Origin: Hymenobacter busanensis | GTDB lineage: Bacteria > Bacteroidota > Bacteroidia > Cytophagales > Hymenobacteraceae | Assembly (NCBI RefSeq): GCF_008727865.1 | Contig: NZ_VTWU01000001.1 | Span: forward strand, 372,001-436,000 | Length of the DNA stretch: 64,000 bases | Reading direction: 5' to 3' | Shown: piece by piece, positions 49,045 through 56,521 of the stretch | Numbering within the stretch: the first letter of the stretch is position 1 | Layout of the letters: each line of letters opens with the position of its first letter | Made by a program: the position numbers and the translations under genes | The notes under the pieces: generated by a model | What the model was told of the DNA's origin: nothing | The model's input: the letters and a program-made list of their open reading frames with translations, nothing else | Databases searched by the model: none

Positions 49045-51873
49045 ATGCTTATGAAAGCACTTCGACTCCTGCAAGCCCTGTTGGTGCTGCTGGGTACCAC
49101 CTTCTCGGCCCGGGCCCAAGTGGTGACGGCGCAGCCGACTTTTTTCCGCGACACCGACGCGGTAACGTTAATTTATGACGCCAGCCAGGGCAACGGCGCG
49201 CTGGCCGGGTTTGCCGGGCCGGTCTACATCTGGACCGGGGTGGTGACCAACCTGAGCGCCACCAACACCCAGTGGCGCTACACCAAAAGCTCCACCTTCG
49301 GGCAGGGCGACCCCGCCGCGCTCATGACCTCGCTCGGCAACAACCGCTGGAGCATCACCCTCACGCCCTCGGTACGCGGGTTCTACAACGTGCCCGCCGC
49401 CGAGCAGATTCTGCGCCTGGGCATGATCTTTAAGAACGCCGACGGCAGCATCGTCGGCCGCTCGGCCACCGGCGGCGACATATTTGTCGATGTGTTCCAG
49501 GGTGGCTACGCGGCGCGCATCACCGGCGCGGGCGGGGCCAGCAGCGGGCAGTTCGTCACGGCCGGCACCACGCTCAACATCACAGGCGAGGCCTCCGAAG
49601 CCTCGCAGTTGACGCTGCGCCTCAACGGCACGCAGGTAGCACAACAAGCCAACGCCAGCAGCATTACCACCGGCGTTACGTTCAACCAGCCTGGCCGCAA
49701 CGTGCTGCGGCTCTCGGGCCAGTCGGCCACCGCCCAAACGGCCACCGACTCGCTCGTGTTTTTCGTGCGGCCGGCTGTGGTTACCGCCGCGCTGCCCGTG
49801 GGCAGCAAAGACGGCATTACCTACCTCAGCCCCACGTCGGTGCGGCTCAAACTCACGGCTCCCGGCAAGCAGTTCGTGTACGTGCTCGGCGAGTTCAACA
49901 ACTGGCAGGCCGATGCCGGCTACTTCATGAACCGCACCGCCGACGGCAACGACTGGTGGGTGGATGTAACGGGCCTGGTGCCCGGCCGCGAATACAGCTA
50001 CCAATACCTTGTGGATGGTCAGCTGCGCGTGGCCGACCCGTACTGCGAGAAAATCCTCGACCCCAACAACGACCGGTTTATTCCGGCCGTGACGTACCCC
50101 AGCCTGAAAGCCTACCCCACGGGCCTGACCACGGGCATCGTGTCGGTGCTGCAAACCAACCAAGCGCCGTATCAGTGGACCACCACCGGCTACGTGCGCC
50201 CCAAGAAAACCGACCTCGTTGTTTACGAGCTGCACCTGCGCGACTTCATTCAGCGCCACGACTACGAAACCCTGCGGGATACGCTTACTTACCTGCAACG
50301 CCTGGGCATCAACGCCATTGAGCTGATGCCGGTCAACGAATTTGAGGGCAACGACTCCTGGGGCTACAATCCCTCGTTCTACTTCGCGCCCGACAAGTAC
50401 TACGGCACCAAAGACGCCCTCAAGCGCCTCATCGACGAGTGCCACCGCCGCGGCATGGCCGTGCTGCTCGACGTGGTGCTCAACCACTCCTTCGGCCAAA
50501 GCCCGATGGTGCAGATGTACTTCGACGGCTCCCGGCCCACGGCCAACAGCCCGTGGTTTAACCGCGACGCCACCCACCCCTTCAATGTGGGCTACGACTT
50601 CAACCACGAAAGCGCCTTCACCAAGTACTTCTCGAAGCGCGTGATGGAGTTCTGGCTGCAGGAATACCGCGTCGACGGCTACCGCTTCGACCTTTCGAAA
50701 GGCTTCACCCAGCGCAACAACCCCAACGACGTGGGTGCCTGGGGCGCCTACGACCAGTCGCGCATCAACATCTGGCTCGACTACCAGAACACCATCCGCG
50801 CCGTCGATCCGGGCGCGTTCATCATCCTGGAGCACTTTGCCGACAACTCCGAGGAAACCGTGCTGGCCAACGCCGGTCTGATGCTCTGGGGCAACATGAA
50901 CGGGGCGTTTGCCCAGGCCGCGCAAGCCCGCAACGGCGGCTCCAACCTCAACGGCCTCTCGTACCGCAGCCGCGGCTGGCAGCAGCCCAACCTGGTGGGT
51001 TTTGCCGAAAGCCACGACGAAGAGCGCATCATGGTATCGACGCAGGCCAACGGCTTGGCCAACGCCGCCACCGGCTACGACACCAAGAAGCTGCACACGG
51101 CCTTGCAGCGCGTGGCCCTGAACAACGTGTTTCTGTTGGGCGTGCCCGGCCCCAAAATGCTCTGGCAGTTTGGCGAGCTGGGCTACGACGTGAGCATCAA
51201 CTTCAACGGCCGCATCGGGGCCAAGCCCATTCGCTGGAACTACCTCGACAGCACCCAGCGCCGCGCCCTCTATAACGTAAACGCCGCCATGGCCGCCCTT
51301 AAGAAAAGCGAGCCGGCCTTCGAAGCCACCAGCTGGAACCAGCAGCTCACCAGTGCCATGAAGGGCATTCAGCTCTCCAACGGGGCGGGTTCCGACGTGG
51401 TCATCCTCGGCAACTTCAGCCTGAACGACAACCTGATTGACCCCTTCTTCCCGCGCACCGGCAAGTGGTACAACTACCTGCGCGGCGACTCCCTTACCGT
51501 AACCAACACCTCCGACCCCATTGCCCTGGCCGCCGGCGAGTACGCAGTGTACACCAGCCGCCGCGTGCAGAACCCGGTGGTAGCCACCACCCGCGCCGGC
51601 CGCGCCGTGGCAGCGTTTGGCCTCACCGTAGCGCCAAACCCGGCCAGCTCGCGCGCGGTGGTCCGCTTCACGCTGGCTGTTCCGGCTCCCGTGCGCGTTT
51701 CGGTGTACAACGTCATCGGCCGCCTGATGCAGACGGTGACGCTGCCCGGCCGCCAGCCAGCCGGGGCCGTGCAGGTGCCCCTGGCACTGAGCAGCCTGCC
51801 CGCCGGCGTATACCTGGTGCGCGCCGATGCCGGCAACTCCTCGGCCACCACGCGCTTGGTAGTGCAGCCGTAA
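49045..51873 (+). CDS. GH13 alpha-amylase-family enzyme with N-terminal beta domains and T9SS sorting domain
   Basis: 942 residues. A signal peptide (ending ARAQ) is followed by beta-rich domains (about 25-240). A CBM48-type domain starts near residue 265 (GKQFVYVLGEFNNWQADAGYFMN). The GH13 barrel begins DLVVYELHLRDFIQRHDYETL and contains VLLDVVLNHS, the nucleophile Asp in VDGYRFDLSKGFT, the acid/base Glu in AFIILEHFADNS and the transition-state Asp in GFAESHDEERIM. A C-terminal T9SS domain (VAPNPASSRAVVRFTL...SLPAGVYLVRADAG) targets it to the surface. It should cleave alpha-1,4 or alpha-1,6 glucan bonds and is the key enzyme of the glucan locus. Confidence 0.93.
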   Translation: MLMKALRLLQALLVLLGTTFSARAQVVTAQPTFFRDTDAVTLIYDASQGNGALAGFAGPVYIWTGVVTNLSATNTQWRYTKSSTFGQGDPAALMTSLGNNRWSITLTPSVRGFYNVPAAEQILRLGMIFKNADGSIVGRSATGGDIFVDVFQGGYAARITGAGGASSGQFVTAGTTLNITGEASEASQLTLRLNGTQVAQQANASSITTGVTFNQPGRNVLRLSGQSATAQTATDSLVFFVRPAVVTAALPVGSKDGITYLSPTSVRLKLTAPGKQFVYVLGEFNNWQADAGYFMNRTADGNDWWVDVTGLVPGREYSYQYLVDGQLRVADPYCEKILDPNNDRFIPAVTYPSLKAYPTGLTTGIVSVLQTNQAPYQWTTTGYVRPKKTDLVVYELHLRDFIQRHDYETLRDTLTYLQRLGINAIELMPVNEFEGNDSWGYNPSFYFAPDKYYGTKDALKRLIDECHRRGMAVLLDVVLNHSFGQSPMVQMYFDGSRPTANSPWFNRDATHPFNVGYDFNHESAFTKYFSKRVMEFWLQEYRVDGYRFDLSKGFTQRNNPNDVGAWGAYDQSRINIWLDYQNTIRAVDPGAFIILEHFADNSEETVLANAGLMLWGNMNGAFAQAAQARNGGSNLNGLSYRSRGWQQPNLVGFAESHDEERIMVSTQANGLANAATGYDTKKLHTALQRVALNNVFLLGVPGPKMLWQFGELGYDVSINFNGRIGAKPIRWNYLDSTQRRALYNVNAAMAALKKSEPAFEATSWNQQLTSAMKGIQLSNGAGSDVVILGNFSLNDNLIDPFFPRTGKWYNYLRGDSLTVTNTSDPIALAAGEYAVYTSRRVQNPVVATTRAGRAVAAFGLTVAPNPASSRAVVRFTLAVPAPVRVSVYNVIGRLMQTVTLPGRQPAGAVQVPLALSSLPAGVYLVRADAGNSSATTRLVVQP

Positions 51874-51888
51874 GCTGGCTCTCGATTC

Positions 51889-51932
51889 AACAAAAAACGG
51901 CTGCCTTGCGAAAGGCAGCCGTTTTTTGTTGA
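51889..51932 (+). terminator. Bidirectional terminator after GH13 gene
   Basis: AACAAAAAACGGCTGCC and its complement GGCAGCCGTTTTTTGTT enclose a short loop, with A6 and T6 tracts, between the GH13 gene and the convergent kinase gene. Confidence 0.9.
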
Positions 51933-51944
51933 ATCTACCCGAAC

Positions 51945-52805
51945 CTACTGGGCTTGCAGGACGCTCACGTGGTAATCCACGAGGTCGTCGATGGGGGAGC
52001 GGATGATTTTGCCGACTTGCATGCCGTGGGCGCGGGCGACCTGGGCCAGGGCGTCGCGGAAGTTGTAACCCACCGAGCCGACGCAGTTGAAGGAGTAGTC
52101 CTGGTAGCGGGGGTAGCGGGTGACCAGGTTTTGGAAGAAGGCCTCGAAGCCCTCGACCACGATGGCGCGGCAGTAGCCCGTGTTGTTGTGGGCGTAGGCG
52201 AAGGGGCTGAACGAGGCCAGGAAGCGGTTGGGCAGGGGCTGGTGGTAGAGGGCGTCGAAAATCTGCTCGTTGAGCAGCCCGTACTGCTGGCGGAAGGCTT
52301 CCTGCAGGCCCTCGGGCAGCAGCCCGCGCATGTAGTCGCGCAGCAGGCGCTTGCCCAGCCACGAGCCCGAGCCCTCGTCGCCGAGGAAGTAGCCCAGCGA
52401 GTCGATGTTGCGCGCGACGCCCTGCCCGTCGTAGAGGCACGAGTTGGTGCCCGTGCCCAGGATGGCGGCGAAGCCCGCGCCGCGGCCCAGCAGGGCGCGG
52501 GCGGCGGCCAGCAGGTCGTGGCCCACCGCCACGGCGGCGCCCGCAAACACCTCCTGCAGGGCCCGCGCCACGGTGGCCACGTTGGCCGGCGTCGAGCAGC
52601 CCGCCCCGTAGTAGCTCACGCTCGTCACGGCCGCGCGCGGCAGCTCCGCCGGCAGGCTGGCCTCCAGCGACGCCACGATGCCCGCCGTGTCGATGAAGTA
52701 CGGGTTGTACCCCTCGGTATTAAAATACACGCGGTCGGGCGAGCCGGGAGAGGCAAGCTGGCACCAACTGGTTTTGGTGGAACCGCCGTCAGCAATCAGA
52801 ATCAT
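51945..52805 (-). CDS. BadF/BadG/BcrA/BcrD ATPase family sugar kinase (GlcNAc kinase-like)
   Basis: 286 residues. MILIADGGSTKTSWC is the phosphate-1 loop of the ASKHA fold, and FAAILGTGTNSCLYDG is the phosphate-2 loop. LGYFLGDEGSGSWLGKRLLRDYMRG is typical of Bacteroidota N-acetylglucosamine kinases of this family. In this context it may phosphorylate glucose or GlcNAc from degraded polysaccharide. The frame remains open upstream through an AT-rich segment, but ATG 52805 fits the family N-terminus exactly. It shares a terminator with the GH13 gene. Confidence 0.88.
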   Translation of the reverse strand: MILIADGGSTKTSWCQLASPGSPDRVYFNTEGYNPYFIDTAGIVASLEASLPAELPRAAVTSVSYYGAGCSTPANVATVARALQEVFAGAAVAVGHDLLAAARALLGRGAGFAAILGTGTNSCLYDGQGVARNIDSLGYFLGDEGSGSWLGKRLLRDYMRGLLPEGLQEAFRQQYGLLNEQIFDALYHQPLPNRFLASFSPFAYAHNNTGYCRAIVVEGFEAFFQNLVTRYPRYQDYSFNCVGSVGYNFRDALAQVARAHGMQVGKIIRSPIDDLVDYHVSVLQAQ

Positions 52806-53231
52806 ACTAGATCTGGTTAAGTAAGCAGAGCTGCAAATAAAGCAAGGCTTGCCGTATTCGAGCCCTAGCAGGCGAGGTGGAAAGGGTGCAAAAAGGAGTG
52901 AAAACCTTTCCGGTAAAATTAAATAAGTGAGTGGCCACTCAGGGGCAAAAAAAATATGCTTGAGAAAACTATAATAATCAGCAAAATTAAATCGATTCCG
53001 ATTGAATAATTTGTTAATATGTGGCTTGTAAAATGAAAATATGGCAAAAATAACCATCCAATGCTTGTCATAAATTGAAAAATAACGAGAGAAAAACTTT
53101 ATTTGTCTAAGCGCGTTGCTACTTTTACCATATCGAATGACAGTCGCTTGCCAGGGCGTTTCAGAGGCTACGCTCCAGCGCGCATTCGGTAGTACAAAGG
53201 CTTTTCCCAGTCCCCCTTTTTTCAAACTTTT
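52806..53231. other. 426-bp AT-rich divergent intergenic region
   Basis: No independent gene was identified. The stretch 52981-53040 has 15 G/C of 60. It holds a minus-strand TATTTTTG box (53044-53051) and a plus-strand TACTTTTA-like box near 53121. The minus frame of the kinase stays open throughout. Confidence 0.6.
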
Positions 53232-54371
53232 ATGAACAAAATGTTTACTCTCGCAGCGGCTGGTTTGCTGGCTACTGCTTCGCTCTCCGCTCAGGCGCAG
53301 GTGACCGTGGACGGCGTCATCAACGCGACTGAAATTGGTGCTGCCAACACGGGCCGCTACGTTTCCCTGGGTCGTTTCACTACCCCGCACCCGGCGGGCT
53401 TTGGCGGCTGGGGCTTGCTGCAGATGTACGGCGCCAACACCAGCACCAAGCTGCACCTGGCACTGGCCGGTACGCTCGAGAAAAACACCAACGGCAACGG
53501 CTTTCACCTCTACATCGACCTGCCTAACCTGACGGGCTTGCCCCAAGGCACGGTGCAGCCGGCCATTGCTGGCTCGGGCACGGTATTCGAGCGGGGCGGT
53601 GCCAAGTTCGACATGCCGGTAGATCTGGCCCTGGGCATCGAAGGCGATGCAGCCGGCATGATGCTGACGCAAGGTGCGGTGTACACGTCGGCTACGGCGG
53701 CAGTGTCGCAGGACTTTGCCCCCATGCTGAGCGCAAACGGTACGGCATCTACCCTTTCGGCCGCTTCTACGGGCGGCAGCTTCTCGCGCTTTGCCGGCGC
53801 CCGCATGGCTTACCGCGACACCCCGGCCGGCGACGTGCTGACCAACCCCGGTAACCCCACCGGCGGCGCTGGTTCCTACGGCTGGGAAGTAGAACTGGAC
53901 CGCACCGCCCTGGGCCTGCCTTCGGGTGCTAGCGTGGTTCGCGTGTTTGGCGCCTACGTAAGCGGCAGCGGCTACTGGTCGACCGATGTGATTCCCGAAA
54001 TTCCGGGCCGTACGACCAACCTCGAATTCGATCCGGACTTTACCGCCCTGGGCGGTACGCAGGCTGCTAACCTCAACGTAGTGGTACTGAGCAACAAGAA
54101 AGCTGCCGATGCAGTAGTTGCCATGAGCGTGTTCCCGAACCCTTCGGCCAACGGCGCTACGGTAACCTACCAAGTAGCCGACAAGAGCCAGCAGGTGCAA
54201 GTGGTGCTAACGGACCTGATGGGCCGCACGGTGCGCGTGTTGCGCAACGAGATGCAAACCCCGGGCTTCAAAGAAGAGAAATTGAACAGCGGTGACGTGG
54301 CCTCAGGCAGCTACTTGGTGAAAGTACAAGTAGGTGACAAGGTAGCTACCCGCAAGGTGTCGTTGCTGTAA
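53232..54371 (+). CDS. Secreted T9SS type A sorting domain protein, possible glycan-binding
   Basis: 379 residues. A signal peptide (ending LSAQAQ) is followed by VTVDGVINATEIGAANTGRYVSLG, the opening seen in CBM9/DOMON-like carbohydrate-binding domains, and a jelly-roll-like domain through residue 285 (GFHLYIDLPN, YGWEVELDRTALGLPSGASVVRVFGAYVS). The last 85 residues (VFPNPSANGATVTYQV... GSYLVKVQVGDKVATRKVSLL) are a T9SS type A domain, so the protein is surface-bound or released. It sits between the GH13/kinase genes and SusC/SusD and probably binds the same glycan. It has its own strong terminator. Confidence 0.88.
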   Translation: MNKMFTLAAAGLLATASLSAQAQVTVDGVINATEIGAANTGRYVSLGRFTTPHPAGFGGWGLLQMYGANTSTKLHLALAGTLEKNTNGNGFHLYIDLPNLTGLPQGTVQPAIAGSGTVFERGGAKFDMPVDLALGIEGDAAGMMLTQGAVYTSATAAVSQDFAPMLSANGTASTLSAASTGGSFSRFAGARMAYRDTPAGDVLTNPGNPTGGAGSYGWEVELDRTALGLPSGASVVRVFGAYVSGSGYWSTDVIPEIPGRTTNLEFDPDFTALGGTQAANLNVVVLSNKKAADAVVAMSVFPNPSANGATVTYQVADKSQQVQVVLTDLMGRTVRVLRNEMQTPGFKEEKLNSGDVASGSYLVKVQVGDKVATRKVSLL

Positions 54372-54394
54372 GCTTCCTCAACCCTCAATTGATA

Positions 54395-54428
54395 AAAGAG
54401 GAGTCGCGCAAGCGGCTCCTCTTTTTTT
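54395..54428 (+). terminator. Terminator of the T9SS protein gene
   Basis: AAAGAGGAGTCGC / GCGGCTCCTCTTT stem with one G-T-type mismatch and a GCAA tetraloop, followed by seven T residues. Confidence 0.9.
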
Positions 54429-54717
54429 GTATGGCCCAAGCTGATAATTATGTCGGCTTACTGAGAATAGGCAATTGAGCCACAGCGGACAGGATGTGCA
54501 GGAGCACATGCTGAACGTAAAGACGATGCGGGGGGCAAAATCTGGCCGATAGGGGAGCGAACGGTGCCTTCAGGAAGCAGACCGCCGCCGAAAGGGCTGG
54601 AGTGGTCCTAGTGAGTCGGCAAGGTGTGTCGTTTTCTTCTCTTGGTAACGGTGTCAAGGCTTATATAACCTGAACCGGGCTGATTGCCGTAGCAACTCAC
54701 GTTTCGTTCTGAACTAA

Positions 54718-54869
54718 GAGCGTGTTTGGATTTTGCTAAAAATGACTTTAGGCCGTCATGCTGAGCCCCGCGAAGCATCTTTACCGCTTCGTTCAACGAG
54801 CTCAAAGGACGCGGTAGAGATGCTTCGGCAAGCTCAGCATGACCAAAACCTAAAATCCCCAACACGCTC
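54718..54869. mobile_element. 152-bp MITE with TAA target-site duplication
   Basis: Terminal inverted repeats GAGCGTGTTTGGATTTT (54718) and the complement of GAGCGTGTTGGGGATTTT (ending 54869), flanked on both sides by TAA (54715-54717 and 54870-54872). No coding capacity. The ends and the 3-bp duplication resemble IS5-family elements (IS427/ISL2-like groups), so it was probably mobilised by such a transposase. The palindromic repeat copy 2 occupies its interior. Confidence 0.7.
54755..54843. repeat. Palindromic repeat element, copy 2 (inside the MITE)
   Basis: 89 bp bounded by GTCATGCTGAGC and GCTCAGCATGAC, with internal arms GCGAAGCATCTTTACCGCTTC and GGTAGAGATGCTTCG shared with copy 1 at 46173-46270. 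Confidence 0.8.
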
Positions 54870-55006
54870 TAAGTGTTACAGCTTTGTACAGCAGAAGTGG
54901 CTTGATATAAGCGCAACGCAACCACTTGAGTACCACAGATGGTCATCAAACAATACATGGTAGCTACAAACCCTAGCGACCTGTAGCTTACAAACCCTGT
55001 AAGCAC

Positions 55007-55040
55007 AAAAAAAGCCCCGCAGCACTGCTGCGGGGCTTTT
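55007..55040 (-). terminator. Terminator of the susCD operon
   Basis: AAAAGCCCCGCAGCA / TGCTGCGGGGCTTTTTTT, a perfect stem with seven T residues on the minus strand, 20 bases after the SusD stop. Confidence 0.9.
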
Positions 55041-55060
55041 CGTTTTACCAGAGCTAAAGG

Positions 55061-56515
55061 CTAGTCGCCGGTGTTCTGCTCGATGTTGGGGTTGCCGTTC
55101 ACCTCGCTCAGCGGAATGGGCAGTACCCGGCCCGAGTTGAAGGCAATGCCGCGGCTGGGCAGCTGCAAGCGGCGCAGCTGGTGGTAGCGGTCATTTTCCA
55201 GGAACAGCTCCAGCCGACGCTCGTCGCGCACGAGGGCCAGCAGGTTTTGCTGGCCGGTGGTGCTGTTGTCGGCAGGGCGGCCGGCGGCGGCGCGCACGGC
55301 GTTGACATCAGCGCGCACGGCCGATTCCGAGGCGCCACCTTGCGCAGCGCGGGCTTCGGCGCGCGTCAGGTACATCTCCTGCAGGCGAATGATGGGCACG
55401 TTAGCTGGGTTGGTAGCAAACGCGTCGTTGCCGCGGAACTTGTTGCTGTAGGGGTAGGGAGTGGGTGTCGTTGGGTCGCTGACTTCGTTGACCACCACCA
55501 GCGAATCGTAGCGCAGGCCGCCGCGCTGGCGAAGCGCATCAGAAATGCTGTTGGGGCCTTCGTTCAGGTACAGGCGCACGCTGCTGCCGAAGTAGTTGTA
55601 GAACGCGTTGCGCAGTGAGCTGGCCTGGTCGGAGCCCTGCTGGTTCACGATCTGGAAAATCACGCTGCTGTAGCGTTGCCCGGCACCTACTTGGCGGAAC
55701 GGTCCCACCACCGATTCGGGCGGCGTGCCCAACGAGAAACCGCCGTTCTGAATCACGTCGTCGGCTTGCTGGGCGGCGTTGCTGTAGTCGTTCTGATCGA
55801 GGTACACGCGGGCCAGCAGGGCTTTGGCGGCCCACGAAGTAGCTCGGTCGGCGTTTTGCGTGGGAAGCAGACCAGCCGCAGCTTGCAGGTCGCTTATTAC
55901 CTGAGCGTACACTTCGCCCACGGTATTGCGGCCTACTTTTTGGGCGGCTTCATTCGACGACAGCACCCGGGTACGGAGAACGATGCCAGGATCGGAGCCG
56001 GGGTTGTTGCTGTAGGGCTTGGCAAACAGGCGTACCAGCTCGAAATGCGCAATGGCCCGCATGAACAGCGCCTCGCCCTTGATGCGGTTTTTCGTGGCTT
56101 GATCGGCTGTGAACAGGTTCTTGTCAACAGCTTCCAGTGCCAGGTTGGCATTGGCAATGGCCTGGTAGCCGTTTTCCCAGATGTTGGACCCTGGATTGCT
56201 GAAAATGCTGAACTGGCGCTGACGGAAATCGGCGTCGCCTCCCGAGCCTTGAATGGCTGTGAAGTTCAGGTTGTCGCCGAGCAATTCGCTGACAATCTGC
56301 ACTTGGCCGCCGTAGAAGTTGGCGCTTTGCAGGCGGTTGTAGCCCGAAAGCAGAAAGGCATCCACTTTGGCGGGCGTATCAAAGCCTTGCTCAAACAGCA
56401 GTTCGCGGGTCGGCTTGATGTCCAGGTATTTCTCGCACGAAGTGGTCAGCACCGTGCCGGCGGCAAGGCACCCTAGGGCGAGGTAACGGGAAAGAGTATT
56501 GCGTAGCATGAGCAT
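55061..56515 (-). CDS. RagB/SusD family nutrient-binding outer membrane lipoprotein
   Basis: 484 residues. Lipobox TTSCEKYLDIKP directly follows the signal peptide. The SusD fold is indicated by NLALEAVDKN, RIKGEALFMRAIAHFELVRLFAKPYSNNPGSDPGI (the TPR-like helical core) and the C-terminal DERRLELFLENDRYHQLRRL motif. SusD-like proteins cap the SusC pore and bind oligosaccharide at the cell surface. It begins six bases after the SusC stop, on the same strand. Two starts are possible (56515 or 56509). Confidence 0.95.
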   Translation of the reverse strand: MLMLRNTLSRYLALGCLAAGTVLTTSCEKYLDIKPTRELLFEQGFDTPAKVDAFLLSGYNRLQSANFYGGQVQIVSELLGDNLNFTAIQGSGGDADFRQRQFSIFSNPGSNIWENGYQAIANANLALEAVDKNLFTADQATKNRIKGEALFMRAIAHFELVRLFAKPYSNNPGSDPGIVLRTRVLSSNEAAQKVGRNTVGEVYAQVISDLQAAAGLLPTQNADRATSWAAKALLARVYLDQNDYSNAAQQADDVIQNGGFSLGTPPESVVGPFRQVGAGQRYSSVIFQIVNQQGSDQASSLRNAFYNYFGSSVRLYLNEGPNSISDALRQRGGLRYDSLVVVNEVSDPTTPTPYPYSNKFRGNDAFATNPANVPIIRLQEMYLTRAEARAAQGGASESAVRADVNAVRAAAGRPADNSTTGQQNLLALVRDERRLELFLENDRYHQLRRLQLPSRGIAFNSGRVLPIPLSEVNGNPNIEQNTGD

Positions 56516-56521
56516 GTCGGA

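Larger units (their letters stand above)
54372..55060. other. 689-bp intergenic region containing a MITE
   Basis: No gene was found. It holds the terminator at 54395, the MITE at 54718-54869, two small hairpins around 54960-55005 (GCTACA/TGTAGC and CTTACA/TGTAAG, each with AAACCC in its loop region) and the SusD terminator at 55007. Confidence 0.7.

Noticed and set aside
49168-52440. 1090-codon minus-strand open frame opposite the GH13 gene
   Set aside because: It is the antisense shadow of a GC-rich gene; the plus-strand GH13 protein has catalytic motifs and the shadow has none.
51945-54200. 751-codon minus-strand frame taken as one long protein
   Set aside because: Its right part is antisense to the T9SS protein and only the last 286 codons match a family. 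The AT-rich middle is reported separately as a finding.
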